Assembly: GCF_023073315.1 (NCBI RefSeq)
Contig: NZ_JADPJH010000034.1
Span: 204,133-268,132 of the forward strand
Direction of reading: 5' to 3'
Length of the DNA stretch: 64,000 nucleotides
Origin: Bradyrhizobium sp. 1
Lineage (GTDB): Bacteria > Pseudomonadota > Alphaproteobacteria > Rhizobiales > Xanthobacteraceae
Of this stretch, positions 50,904 through 59,620 are shown in pieces (position 1 is the stretch's first letter; each line of letters opens with the position of its first letter). Made by a program: the position numbers and the translations under genes. The notes beneath the pieces were generated by a model. The model was not told where the DNA came from. It saw nothing but the letters and a program-made list of their open reading frames with translations, and ran no database searches.

Positions 50904-51956
50904 TCAATCGTCGTTGTCGTCGGTGCCGAACAGGCCGAACTGCGACGCCGCATCGCGCGAGGGCTCGGTGATGCCGAGATGACGAAAGGCGTGCGAAGTG
51001 AGCAGGCGGCCGCGCGGGGTGCGCTGGAGATAACCGCACTGGATCAGATAAGGTTCGATGATGTCCTCGATCGCATCGCGCGGCTCGGAGAGCGCTGCGG
51101 CCATCGTCTCGACGCCGACCGGGCCGCCGCCATAGTTCATCGCGATGGTCGTGAGGTAGCGGCGGTCCATGGCGTCCAGACCCGCGGCATCGACCTCGAG
51201 CGCGCTCAGCGCATGGTCGGCGATCTTGCGGTCGATCGAGGTGGCATCGGCTGCGGAGGCGAAATCGCGCACCCGCCTGAGCAGGCGACCGGCAATGCGC
51301 GGCGTGCCGCGAGCGCGGCGCGCGATCTCGTTGGCGCCGTCAGCGCTCATGCCGACATTGAGCACGCGCGCGCCGCGGGTGACGATGCTTTCGAGCTCCT
51401 CGATCGTGTAGAAATTGAGCCGGATCGGAATGCCAAAGCGGTCGCGCAAGGGATTGGTGAGCAGGCCGGCGCGCGTGGTGGCGCCGACCAGGGTGAATTT
51501 CGACAGCTCGATCTTCACCGAGCGCGCCGCCGGGCCCTCGCCGATGATGAGGTCGAGCTGAAAATCCTCCATCGCGGGATAGAGCACCTCTTCGACCGCC
51601 GGGCTCAGGCGATGGATCTCGTCGATGAAGAGCACGTCACGCTCTTCGAGATTGGTGAGGAGGGCGGCAAGATCACCCGCCTTGGCGATCACTGGACCCG
51701 ACGTGGCGCGAAAGCCGACGCCGAGCTCTTTCGCCACGATCTGCGCCAGCGTGGTCTTGCCGAGGCCGGGCGGGCCGACGAACAGCACGTGGTCCAGCGC
51801 CTCGCCGCGCTTGCGCGCCGCCTCGATGAAGATCGAGAGATTCTTGCGCGCCTGCTGCTGGCCGACGAAGTCCGACAGTGATTGCGGACGCAGCGCGGTG
51901 TCGCCGACATCGTCGCTGCGGCGCTCGGGCGTGACCATGCGGGGGGGAGTAGTCAT
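50904..51956 (-). CDS. ruvB: RuvB Holliday-junction branch-migration helicase
   Basis: AAA+ motor of the RuvAB complex, 350 residues. It has FVGPPGLGKTTLAQIVAKEL (Walker A), VLFIDEIHRLSPAVEEVLYP (Walker B), VGATTRAGLLTNPLRDRFGI (sensor 1 and arginine finger), and a winged-helix C-terminus with LIQCGYLQRTPRGRLLTSHA. Start ATG 51956 overlaps the stop of a small membrane-protein gene by 4 bases. It works with RuvA and RuvC in recombination repair. Confidence 0.95.
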   Translation of the reverse strand: MTTPPRMVTPERRSDDVGDTALRPQSLSDFVGQQQARKNLSIFIEAARKRGEALDHVLFVGPPGLGKTTLAQIVAKELGVGFRATSGPVIAKAGDLAALLTNLEERDVLFIDEIHRLSPAVEEVLYPAMEDFQLDLIIGEGPAARSVKIELSKFTLVGATTRAGLLTNPLRDRFGIPIRLNFYTIEELESIVTRGARVLNVGMSADGANEIARRARGTPRIAGRLLRRVRDFASAADATSIDRKIADHALSALEVDAAGLDAMDRRYLTTIAMNYGGGPVGVETMAAALSEPRDAIEDIIEPYLIQCGYLQRTPRGRLLTSHAFRHLGITEPSRDAASQFGLFGTDDNDD

Positions 51957-52483
51957 GCGGGCAGGATAACACGATGCAGCGGTTTCGCGAGCCACCAGCA
52001 CAGACTGGCTGGAATGGCGGCGATAATGGCAAGCATCGCCGAAAGCTTCAGCGCCTCAGGCGCGGAACGGACAGTCGGCAAGATCACTGCCGAGGTTTCG
52101 GAGGGCACGACGAACATGCCAAACGCAACGAAGCCGGCGGCGGCCACGGCCGCGGCGAGCCATGCCATCCAGATCATGTTGAGATCGGCGTAGACCGCAG
52201 CGAGCGCGAATATCAAGCCGGCTACGACGGCGGGAAGGAACGAGGCGAGAATCGTGGCGATGGCCAGCAGCACGACCGCGATCGAAACCAGGGTGCGCAG
52301 TGCCTCCAGCCCGAGGAGCGCAAGAAACAGCTGCAGCACCGCGGCACCGAGCGCCGTCACCATCACCGAAACCAGCGCGGCGGTCGTCAGCGGCCCCACG
52401 ACGGAGAAAATCACGACAATACCAGCCGCGCGCAAAAGGCGACGAAAAAGAGCGGCGACGGGATTGGCGCGGGCCGTGCTCAC
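51953..52483 (-). CDS. Small multispan membrane protein between ruvA and ruvB
   Basis: Unrecognised membrane protein of 176 residues with about four hydrophobic spans (AAGIVVIFSVVGPLTTAALV, FLPAVVAGLIFALAAVYADL, MAWLAAAVAAAGFVAFGMFV, SAMLAIIAAIPASLCWWLA). Start is GTG 52483, overlapping the ruvA stop as GTGA, with AAGGAG upstream; the stop overlaps the ruvB start by 4 bases. Translation of ruvA, this gene and ruvB is therefore coupled. A longer same-frame reading back to 53011 lies within ruvA in another frame and was rejected. Function unknown. Confidence 0.75.
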   Translation of the reverse strand: MSTARANPVAALFRRLLRAAGIVVIFSVVGPLTTAALVSVMVTALGAAVLQLFLALLGLEALRTLVSIAVVLLAIATILASFLPAVVAGLIFALAAVYADLNMIWMAWLAAAVAAAGFVAFGMFVVPSETSAVILPTVRSAPEALKLSAMLAIIAAIPASLCWWLAKPLHRVILPA

Positions 52484-53097
52484 TTCGACAGCTCCTTCAG
52501 GCCCAGCCGGATGAGCTGAGCGGTCTCGGCGCTCTCGCCGGCGCTGCGCGATGCCGATGCGATGGCCGCGGCCGCCTGCGGCTGGCCGTAACCGAGATTG
52601 ACCAGCGCAGAGATTGCATCCGCGACGGGGCGCGGCGCGCGCTGCTCGTCGACCGCGCCGGCCAGATGCACCACCGCAGGATCGACATTGGCAAACGCCG
52701 GCGCCTTGTCCTTCAACTCGGTGACAATGCGCTCGGCGACCTTGGGGCCGACGCCGGGCGTGCGCGCCACCGCGGCCTTGTCGCGCAGCGCGATCGCATT
52801 GGCTAGATCGGCCGGCGCCAGCGTGCCGAGCACGGCGAGCGCGACCTTGGCACCGACGCCCTGCACGGTCTGGAGCAGGCGAAACCATTCGCGCTCCTGG
52901 TCGGTGCGGAAGCCGAACAGCTTTATTTGATCTTCGCGAACATAGGTCTCGATCGAGAGCACCGCCGCCTCGCCAGGCGAGGGCAGATGCTGGAGCGTGC
53001 GCACCGAGCAATGCACCTGATAGCCGACCCCGCCGACGTCGAGGAGCACATAATCCTCGCCGTAGGAATCGATCAGTCCCTTGAGCTTGCCGATCAT
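52480..53097 (-). CDS. ruvA: RuvA Holliday-junction-binding subunit
   Basis: DNA-binding subunit of RuvAB, 205 residues. It opens MIGKLKGLIDSYGEDYVLLD and has VHCSVRTLQHLPSPGEAAVL, the helix-hairpin-helix QTVQGVGAKVALAVLGTLAP and TPGVGPKVAERIVTELKDKA, and a C-terminal domain (GQPQAAAAIASASRSAGESA) that touches RuvB. It overlaps ruvC by 4 bases at its start. Confidence 0.94.
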   Translation of the reverse strand: MIGKLKGLIDSYGEDYVLLDVGGVGYQVHCSVRTLQHLPSPGEAAVLSIETYVREDQIKLFGFRTDQEREWFRLLQTVQGVGAKVALAVLGTLAPADLANAIALRDKAAVARTPGVGPKVAERIVTELKDKAPAFANVDPAVVHLAGAVDEQRAPRPVADAISALVNLGYGQPQAAAAIASASRSAGESAETAQLIRLGLKELSK

Positions 53098-53621
53098 AGT
53101 CCCGCCACCTTCAGCCTGAGCGCGGTGCTCTGGCGGTGATGGGCGTGGGTGATGGCGATGGCGAGCGCGTCGGCGGCGTCCGCGGACGGCGGCTCGGCTT
53201 TCGGCAGCAATATCTTCAGCATCATCGCGATCTGGTGCTTGTCGGCGTGGCCGGCGCCGACCACGGTCTTCTTGACCTGGTTCGGCGCATATTCGGCAAC
53301 AGAGATGCCGAACATTGCGGGCGCCAGCATGGCGACGCCGCGAGCCTGGCCAAGCTTCAGCGTCGCAGCGCCGTCCTTATTGATGAAAGTCTGCTCGACC
53401 GCCGCTTCCATCGGCTTGTGATCGGACAGAACGGCGGCGAGCCCCTCGTGAATCCCGAGCAGCCGGCTCGCCAGCGGCAAATCATCCGGCGGTTCCACCG
53501 AGCCGCAGGCGACATAGATCAGGCGATTGCCCTCGGCCTCGATCACGCCCCAGCCGGTGCGGCGCAGGCCGGGGTCGATGCCGATGATGCGAACGGGGCC
53601 ACGAATCGGAAGCGCAGTCAT
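53094..53621 (-). CDS. ruvC: RuvC Holliday-junction resolvase
   Basis: Endonuclease of 175 residues that cuts Holliday junctions. Catalytic acidic residues fall in IIGIDPGLRRTGWGVIE (Asp16), PMEAAVEQTFINKDGAAT and PSADAADALAIAITHAHHRQ. Length matches the family. It is first in the coupled ruvC-ruvA-membrane protein-ruvB block; yebC lies 90 bases upstream on the same strand. Confidence 0.95.
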   Translation of the reverse strand: MTALPIRGPVRIIGIDPGLRRTGWGVIEAEGNRLIYVACGSVEPPDDLPLASRLLGIHEGLAAVLSDHKPMEAAVEQTFINKDGAATLKLGQARGVAMLAPAMFGISVAEYAPNQVKKTVVGAGHADKHQIAMMLKILLPKAEPPSADAADALAIAITHAHHRQSTALRLKVAGL

Positions 53622-53711
53622 GGGCCAGTGATAGCGGCTGGCCGCCGTGGGGGAAACAGAAACAGAACAGAAGTCCCCGGAGAAAGGCGGTCGCGTGCCC
53701 CGGGCGGAGCC

Positions 53712-54458
53712 TTACCCGCCCATCTTCGCGATCAGGGCGTCCGACACCTCGAAATTGGCGTAGACGTGCTGGACGTCATCATGCTCGTTGAGCAGGTCCA
53801 TCAGCTTGAGCAGCTTCTCGCCGGTCTCGTCGTCGACCGCGATCGTGTTCTGCGGCTTCCAGATCAGCGCGGCCTTGCGCGGCTCGCCGAACTTGGCTTC
53901 CAGCGCCTTGGCGACGTCGCGATAGCCTTCGGTCGAGGCGTAGATCTCGTGGCCGCCTTCGCCGGAGAGCACGTCGTCGGCGCCGGCCTCGATCGCGGCG
54001 TCGAGCACCGCATCGTCATCGGCGACGCTGCGATCGTATTCGATGATGCCGGTACGGTCGAACATGAAGGAGACCGAGCCTGTCTCGCCGAGATTGCCGC
54101 CCGATTTGGTGAAGAAGGAGCGGATGTCGGAGGCCGCGCGGTTGCGGTTGTCGGTCAGCGCCTCGACGATGACAGCGACGCCGCCCGGACCATAACCCTC
54201 GTAGCGGATCTCGTCATAGTTCTCGCCGTCATTGCCGAGCGCCTTCTTGACGGCGCGCTCGATGTTGTCCTTCGGCATGTTCTCCTGGCGCGCCGCGATG
54301 ATGGCCGCGCGCAGGCGCGGGTTCATGTTGGGGTCGGGCGTACCGAGCTTGGCCGCGACGGTGATTTCCCGCGCCAGCTTGCCGAACAGTTTCGACTTCT
54401 GCGCATCCTGCCGCCCCTTGCGGTGCATGATGTTCTTGAATTGGGAATGTCCGGCCAT
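53712..54458 (-). CDS. yebC: YebC/PmpR-family regulatory protein
   Basis: DNA/ribosome-associated YebC family, 248 residues. It opens MAGHSQFKNIMHRKGRQDAQ, followed by FGKLAREITVAAKLGTPDPN, NMPKDNIERAVKKALGNDGE and GYGPGGVAVIVEALTDNRNR, all hallmarks. Start ATG 54458; the frame is open further upstream without a match. YebC next to ruvCAB is the standard bacterial arrangement. Members act as transcription regulators or as helpers for translation through proline stretches. Confidence 0.92.
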   Translation of the reverse strand: MAGHSQFKNIMHRKGRQDAQKSKLFGKLAREITVAAKLGTPDPNMNPRLRAAIIAARQENMPKDNIERAVKKALGNDGENYDEIRYEGYGPGGVAVIVEALTDNRNRAASDIRSFFTKSGGNLGETGSVSFMFDRTGIIEYDRSVADDDAVLDAAIEAGADDVLSGEGGHEIYASTEGYRDVAKALEAKFGEPRKAALIWKPQNTIAVDDETGEKLLKLMDLLNEHDDVQHVYANFEVSDALIAKMGG

Positions 54459-54662
54459 GCGTGATCTCTTGAGGGAATCGTGCGCCAAGGTGAGCGTGGG
54501 AAGCGCGGCGTTATAGGCCGCCAACCCACCGGAATGAAAGAGGCTCCACGACTTTAAGGTAATACCGTAGTGCCCCGTGCCCAAGAGTCAGGCACCGTTA
54601 ACCCTGATTTCATTCCAGCCTGCGAAAATAGCGCCCGACCGTTCCCCGACAAGAGTGACGTG

Positions 54663-56402
54663 ATGGCGTTCGCATTATTTCGGAAGCGTCTGCCGGACGC
54701 GGCTGCGCCTGCGACCAGCCCGCAGGCTGCGCCGGTCACCCCCATGCCTGCTCCCACCGAAGCCGATTCCGCCAAGGAAATCCTGGAACTGCTGGAACTC
54801 GAGCTCGGAGCGATGATTCGCCAGCTCGAGCGCGCCGCCAATTCGGTCGCCGGCGGCGCGGAGGCGACCGCCACGACGCTGGCCGCCATCCGCGACCGTA
54901 CCGACGCCCTGACCGGGCGGACCAACGCCGCACAATCGAACGCCTCCACCTTTGCCCATGCCGCCGACAAGTTCACCCAATCCGCGCAAGGCATCGGGGC
55001 GCAGGTCCGCGCGGCCGGCAAGCTCGCCGACGAGGCCAGCGCCGCGGCGCAGGAAGCCCGCGCCAATGTCGAGCGCTTGCGCGAATCCTCCGCCGCCATC
55101 GGCAACGTCGTCAATCTGATCGCGCAGATCGCGCGGCAGACGACACTGCTCGCGCTCAACTCGACCATCGAGGCCGCACGCGCGGGCGCGGCCGGCAAAG
55201 GTTTTGCGGTCGTCGCGACCGAAGTGAAAGCACTCGCGGTGCAGACCCAGGGCGCGACCGGGGAGATTTCAAAGAAGATCGACGCGCTCCAGCGCGACGC
55301 CGCAGGCTCAGCCGATGCCGTGCACCGCATCTCGCAGGCGATCGAGGCGATCCGTCCGGTGTTCGACACCGTCAACGGCGCGGTCGCCGAGCAGAACGCC
55401 ACCACCAGCGAAGTCTCCGGCAATGCCGCCAGCGCCTCGGACTTCATCGTCTCGGTCGGCGAAAGCGCAGCCGAGATCGATGCCGCGACCAAGGCCGCCG
55501 AGACCCATGGCGAGAGCGTCGCCAGCGCCGGCAAGGCCGTGACCACTTTCGCACAGAAGCTGAAATCGCGCTGTGCGGTGCTGCTGCGCCAGAGCGAACA
55601 CGACGACCGCCGCAAGACCGAGCGGCTGCCCTGCCATCTCAAATTCGAAACAGCACGCAGCGTGCTGCCGGTCTATGAAATCTCGATGGACGGCGTGCTG
55701 ATCGGCGGTGCCGACGCGTCGAAGCTTGCCACGCAGGCCGTCGTCGAGGGCACGCTCGAGAACGTCGGCGCCTGCCGTCTGCGCGTGACCGAGCAGTCCA
55801 AGGCCGGCGCCCGCGCGCAGTTCGTCAGCCCCAATGCCGATCTCCGCGAGAAGATCGAGGACCGGCTCTGGTCGATCCACGAGGAGAACACCGAGTTCGT
55901 CACCCGGGCCATGGAAGCGGGCAATGCGCTGACTGCGATTTTCGAGCAGGCTGTCGCGCGCGGCGAGGTCAAGCTCGACGACCTCTTCGACACCGGCTAC
56001 GCCGAAATCGCCGGGACCAATCCGCAGCAATACCGTACCAGATATCTGGATTGGGCCGACCGCGCGCTGCCGCCGTTCCAGGAGGCCTTTCTCGCCAAGG
56101 ACCCGCGTATGGCGTTCTGTGCCATGGTCGACCGCAACGGCTTCCTGCCGGTGCACAACAAGATCTATTCGCATCCGCAGCGGCCGGGCGATGCCGCCTG
56201 GAACACCGCCAACTGCCGCAACCGGCGCATCTTCAACGATCCGGCGGGGTTGGCCGCCGCACACAATTTGCGGTCGTATCTGGTCCAGAGCTATGCCCGT
56301 GACATGGGCAACGGAAATACGGTGATGATGCGCGAGATCGACGTCCCGATCCGCGTGCAGGGCCGGCACTGGGGCGGATTTCGCACGGCCTACAAACTGT
56401 AG
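54663..56402 (+). CDS. Soluble methyl-accepting chemotaxis protein with PilZ-like and C-terminal sensor domains
   Basis: Chemoreceptor of 579 residues without membrane spans. A helical methyl-accepting domain (about 50-300) contains QTTLLALNSTIEAARAGAAG and FAVVATEVKALAVQTQGATG. A PilZ-like domain at about 318-400 has DDRRKTERLPCHLKFE and EISMDGVLIGG, with Glu where the c-di-GMP motif usually has Asp or Asn. The C-terminal 150 residues (GEVKLDDLFDTGYAEIAGTN, NTANCRNRRIFND, HWGGFRTAYKL) form a sensor-like domain also present in the next gene. Start ATG 54663; upstream in-frame extension is not family-like. It could couple c-di-GMP to chemotaxis; the ligand is unknown. Confidence 0.85.
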   Translation: MAFALFRKRLPDAAAPATSPQAAPVTPMPAPTEADSAKEILELLELELGAMIRQLERAANSVAGGAEATATTLAAIRDRTDALTGRTNAAQSNASTFAHAADKFTQSAQGIGAQVRAAGKLADEASAAAQEARANVERLRESSAAIGNVVNLIAQIARQTTLLALNSTIEAARAGAAGKGFAVVATEVKALAVQTQGATGEISKKIDALQRDAAGSADAVHRISQAIEAIRPVFDTVNGAVAEQNATTSEVSGNAASASDFIVSVGESAAEIDAATKAAETHGESVASAGKAVTTFAQKLKSRCAVLLRQSEHDDRRKTERLPCHLKFETARSVLPVYEISMDGVLIGGADASKLATQAVVEGTLENVGACRLRVTEQSKAGARAQFVSPNADLREKIEDRLWSIHEENTEFVTRAMEAGNALTAIFEQAVARGEVKLDDLFDTGYAEIAGTNPQQYRTRYLDWADRALPPFQEAFLAKDPRMAFCAMVDRNGFLPVHNKIYSHPQRPGDAAWNTANCRNRRIFNDPAGLAAAHNLRSYLVQSYARDMGNGNTVMMREIDVPIRVQGRHWGGFRTAYKL

Positions 56403-56509
56403 TGCACGCTCAGGCAAGACGGCGAGCGCGAATCATCCTCTAAGGTCGAAATTGGAATGGGAATGCCGCGGTGAGCCGATCAACGGCTCCGCTTGGAGAA
56501 AGCCCGTAC

Positions 56510-57934
56510 ATGTCCCTGGCACAACTTGCAGTACTGGATACCGGATCGAACCGGACGCTGGCAGAGCGCCTGATCGACCAGCTCGCCGACCGCATCGGCG
56601 GCCTCGGCGTGGAGCTCGCCGACATTGCCGGCAATGTCCAGGAAGTCGCAAACCGCGTCGCCAACCAGTCGGAACGGTTCCACCATCTCCAGAAGACCGC
56701 CGAGACCATGGTCTCGGCCAACCACGACATCGCCACCGCATCGCAGGCGGTGCAAACGACCGCGTCGGCCGCGGTCGGTGAGATCGCGCAGTCCCGCGGC
56801 GCGGTCGACGCGGCGGTCAGCCATATCTCCGAGCTCGTCGCAGCTGTGGAGCGGATCGAGGCGCGCCTGAGCGCCGTCGGCTCGGCGCTGACGCAGGTGG
56901 CGAAAGTGTCCGGCTCGATCGAGGCGATCGCCAAGCAGACCAATCTGCTCGCGCTGAATGCGACCATCGAAGCGGCGCGTGCCGGCAATGCCGGCCGCGG
57001 TTTTGCGGTGGTCGCAAGCGAAGTCAAAAACCTCGCGGAGGCCACCCGCCAGGCCACGCATCAGATCTCCGACACCGTGCGCGATCTCGACGGCCAGATC
57101 GAAGGCCTGATCGGCGAGAGCAGCGACGCCTCGCAACGCGCCAAGACGGCCGGCGAAGGCGCCCAGCAGATCTCCGGCATCATCTCGCGGGTCCAGCAGG
57201 GCTTTGCCTCCGTGGAAGCGGAGATCGACAGCGTCACGCGGGCTGCGACCTCCAATCTCGGCCACTGCGACACCGTCATCAGCGAACTCAACGAGCTCGC
57301 CAAGGGCGTCGACCTGTCCTCGCGCGATCTCAAGAACGCCGATCAGCGCGTAACGAAACTGCTCGACACCTCCGAAACGCTGATCGCACTGATCGCCGAC
57401 AGCGGCGTGGAGACGTCGGATGCGCCGCTGATCCGCGTCGTCGTCGAGACCGCGAAGCGGATCTCGGACGAATTCGAGGCCGCGATCGGCCGCGGCGAGA
57501 TCACGCTCGACCAACTCATGGACGAGAACTACCGGGACATCCCCGGCACCGATCCCAAGCAATACAGCACTGCTTACGTCGACTTCACCGATCGCGTGCT
57601 GCCCGCGATCCAGGACCCGATCCAGAAGTCGGATCCCCGCATCGTGTTCTGCGTCGCCTGGGCCAAGGGCGGGTACCTTCCGACCCACAATCCGAACTAT
57701 CGCCTGCCGCAGGGCAAGGACCCGGTCTGGAACAATGCCAATTGCCGCAACCGCCGCCTGTTCACCGACCGCGCGGTGAAGAAGGTCGCGGCGAATACAA
57801 AGCCGTTCCTGCTCCAGACCTATCGCCGCGACATGGGCGGCGGGCAGTTCGTGCTGATGAAGGATTTGTCCTCGCCAATCGTGATTCGCGGCAAGCACTG
57901 GGGCGCCTTCCGGATGGGTTTTCGGCAGGGCTGA
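56510..57934 (+). CDS. Soluble methyl-accepting chemotaxis protein, paralogue without PilZ
   Basis: Chemoreceptor of 474 residues with no membrane spans. The signalling hairpin has QTNLLALNATIEAARAGNAG and FAVVASEVKNLAEATRQATH. The C-terminal 150 residues (GEITLDQLMDENYRDIPGTD, NNANCRNRRLFTD, KHWGAFRMGF) match the C-terminal domain of the preceding gene, but no PilZ domain lies between. ATG 56510 has GGAG upstream; GTG 56471 is an alternative adding 13 residues. Only 107 bases separate it from its neighbour, which suggests a local duplication with gain or loss of PilZ. Confidence 0.83.
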   Translation: MSLAQLAVLDTGSNRTLAERLIDQLADRIGGLGVELADIAGNVQEVANRVANQSERFHHLQKTAETMVSANHDIATASQAVQTTASAAVGEIAQSRGAVDAAVSHISELVAAVERIEARLSAVGSALTQVAKVSGSIEAIAKQTNLLALNATIEAARAGNAGRGFAVVASEVKNLAEATRQATHQISDTVRDLDGQIEGLIGESSDASQRAKTAGEGAQQISGIISRVQQGFASVEAEIDSVTRAATSNLGHCDTVISELNELAKGVDLSSRDLKNADQRVTKLLDTSETLIALIADSGVETSDAPLIRVVVETAKRISDEFEAAIGRGEITLDQLMDENYRDIPGTDPKQYSTAYVDFTDRVLPAIQDPIQKSDPRIVFCVAWAKGGYLPTHNPNYRLPQGKDPVWNNANCRNRRLFTDRAVKKVAANTKPFLLQTYRRDMGGGQFVLMKDLSSPIVIRGKHWGAFRMGFRQG

Positions 57935-58272
57935 GAACTGCTGCTGCGGCTGCTGAATCAAAAACCTGCAAAACAACCCCATGCACCGTAGCCAGGGCGT
58001 GGGAAATCAATGGCTTGCGCCTCATCGCACCAAGGCGCCTATCGAACCCTTGACTCGTCGGGCAAAACAGGGTTAGAATTCTAATATTCCGAAATCTTGC
58101 TTGCGAGAGAGCGGGGCAGCTCACCTCGCGAGTCCTGCGTCTGCCCACGGGGCTGGTCAGCGACGGGTTCTGGCTCGTCGAAGCCGCCAGCACTGGTGCG
58201 ACGGCCGTTGTTGCCATAGAAAGGCCGCCGCACATTCGAGGCGCGAGCCCGAACACAATCATCTGGTTTTCG
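57935..58272. other. Gap with promoter and long leader before the aldolase gene
   Basis: No gene was recognised in these 338 bases. The left part is featureless apart from CTG-rich sequence. A promoter-like pair and a palindrome lie at 58050-58084. After them comes a leader of about 190 bases before the next start codon; it is GC-rich and could fold, but no known riboswitch or conserved RNA was recognised. Confidence 0.5.
58050..58084 (+). promoter_or_regulatory. Promoter overlapped by palindrome, upstream of aldolase
   Basis: TTGACT (58050-58055), 17 bases, TTAGAA (58073-58078) read toward the aldolase-like gene. A perfect 12-bp palindrome TTAGAATTCTAA (58073-58084) covers the -10, a position suited to a repressor or to a regulator acting at the start site. 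Confidence 0.5.
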
Positions 58273-59409
58273 ATGTCCCCTCCACCCACCCAAATCGGCG
58301 CGCCGCTTTCCGAGATCGATACACCGGCGCTGATCATCGACCTCGACGCCTTCGAGCGCAATCTCGACACGATGGCGGCAGCGGTCGGCAAGCTCGGCGT
58401 TCGGCTGCGTCCGCATGCGAAGACCCATAAGTCGCCGATCATCGCGGCCAAGCAGATCGCGCGCGGCGCGGTTGGCATGTGCTGCCAGAAAGTTGCCGAA
58501 GCCGAGATCCTGGTGGCGGGCGGGGTGAGCGACGTCCTCGTCAGCAATGAGGTGGTGGGTCTGCGGAAGCTGGAACGGCTCGCGTCGCTCGCGCGCCACG
58601 CGCGCATCAGCGTTTGCGTCGACGATCCGATCGTGCTTGAGCAACTGGCGCTCGCCGCGGAACGGGCCGGCGCGCAGATCGAAGTCCTGGTCGAGGTCGA
58701 CGTCGGCGCCGGTCGCTGCGGCGTCAGGCCGGGGCCAGCCGCAGCCGGCCTGGCGCGGCAGGTGGCGGGTTCACGCTTCCTGTCGTTCGGCGGCTTACAG
58801 GCCTACCACGGCTCCGCCCAGCACTTGCGCACGCCGGAGGAGCGGCGCGCTGCCATCGCCGGTGCCGCGAACGCGACCATGGAGACACTTCGCGTCCTCA
58901 AGGAAGCGGGCTTTCAATGCCGGACGATTGGAGGCGCGGGAACCGGGACGTTCGAGCTGGAAGGCGCGAGCGGCGTCTGGAACGAATTGCAGGCCGGCTC
59001 CTATATTTTCATGGACGCCGACTACGCGAAAAACGTCGCCGACGGGACGCGCAATGCCGATCTGTTTGAGCATGCGCTGTTCGTGATCGCGACCGTGATG
59101 AGCACCGCCTCCGGCGAACGCGCGGTCATCGATGCGGGCCACAAGGCGCTGTCAAACGACAGCGGATTTCCGGTTGTGCTGGGCCGGCCCGACCTGCGCT
59201 ATCATCGGCCCTCTGACGAGCATGGCCTGCTCGACTTCGACAGCGCTTCGTCCCGGCTGGCGATTGGCGACAAGGTGACGCTCATCCCGGGGCATTGCGA
59301 CCCGACCGTCAATCTCTACGACTGGTATGTCGGCGTGCGCGGCTTCAATAGGCCGGATGCCCGCGTGGAGGCGCTTTGGCCGATCGCGGCGCGGGGCGCG
59401 GTCACCTGA
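58273..59409 (+). CDS. DSD1-family PLP enzyme (D-threonine aldolase / 3-hydroxy-D-aspartate aldolase-like)
   Basis: Fold-type III PLP enzyme of 378 residues. The PLP lysine is Lys50 in LRPHAKTHKSPI; the divalent-metal site is in LIPGHCDPTVNLYDWYVGVR. Also seen are IDTPALIIDLDAFERNLDTM and QAGSYIFMDADYAKN. It cleaves D-3-hydroxy amino acids such as D-threonine or 3-hydroxy-D-aspartate to glycine and an aldehyde or glyoxylate. The ATG at 58273 begins the conserved domain a few residues in. No adjacent genes of the beta-hydroxyaspartate cycle were seen, so the role may be simple D-amino-acid catabolism. Confidence 0.86.
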   Translation: MSPPPTQIGAPLSEIDTPALIIDLDAFERNLDTMAAAVGKLGVRLRPHAKTHKSPIIAAKQIARGAVGMCCQKVAEAEILVAGGVSDVLVSNEVVGLRKLERLASLARHARISVCVDDPIVLEQLALAAERAGAQIEVLVEVDVGAGRCGVRPGPAAAGLARQVAGSRFLSFGGLQAYHGSAQHLRTPEERRAAIAGAANATMETLRVLKEAGFQCRTIGGAGTGTFELEGASGVWNELQAGSYIFMDADYAKNVADGTRNADLFEHALFVIATVMSTASGERAVIDAGHKALSNDSGFPVVLGRPDLRYHRPSDEHGLLDFDSASSRLAIGDKVTLIPGHCDPTVNLYDWYVGVRGFNRPDARVEALWPIAARGAVT

Positions 59410-59429
59410 CATACTCACGGCGCAGTGCC

Positions 59430-59520
59430 GTAGGGTGGGCAAAGCGAAGCGTGCCCACGTGTCTATTGCTGTCTTGCAAAGTTCGTGGGCACGGCGCAAG
59501 TGCGCCTTTGCCCACCCTAC
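59430..59520. repeat. Palindromic intergenic repeat, GTAGGGTGGGC family (second copy)
   Basis: The left end GTAGGGTGGGCAAAGCG (59430-59446) and the right end GCCTTTGCCCACCCTAC (59504-59520) are inverted ends of the same element as at 6262-6345. The left arm runs on to CGTGCCCACG and the inner part of the right arm has CGTGGGCACG. The middle has diverged. Confidence 0.8.
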
Positions 59521-59545
59521 AATTCCGGACTCGCGGAGAAAGACC

Positions 59546-59620
59546 CCTCACCCTGGTGAGGTTGTGTGCCCCAGCGGTGTTGCCCTCTCCCGCAAGGGGA
59601 AGGGCACAACAATGGCAAGC
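59546..59620. repeat. Short palindromic repeat pair
   Basis: Hairpin CCTCACC-CT-GGTGAGG (59546-59561), followed by a GTTGCCCT / AGGGCACAAC imperfect hairpin around CCCGCAAGGGG. This is another dispersed Rhizobiales-type element, between the aldolase gene and the molybdenum hydroxylase operon. Confidence 0.55.

Noticed and set aside
51953..53011. A single 352-codon gene replacing the small membrane protein
   Set aside because: The first half is an alternative frame inside ruvA. A GTG with AAGGAG at the ruvA stop gives a better start for the 176-residue protein.
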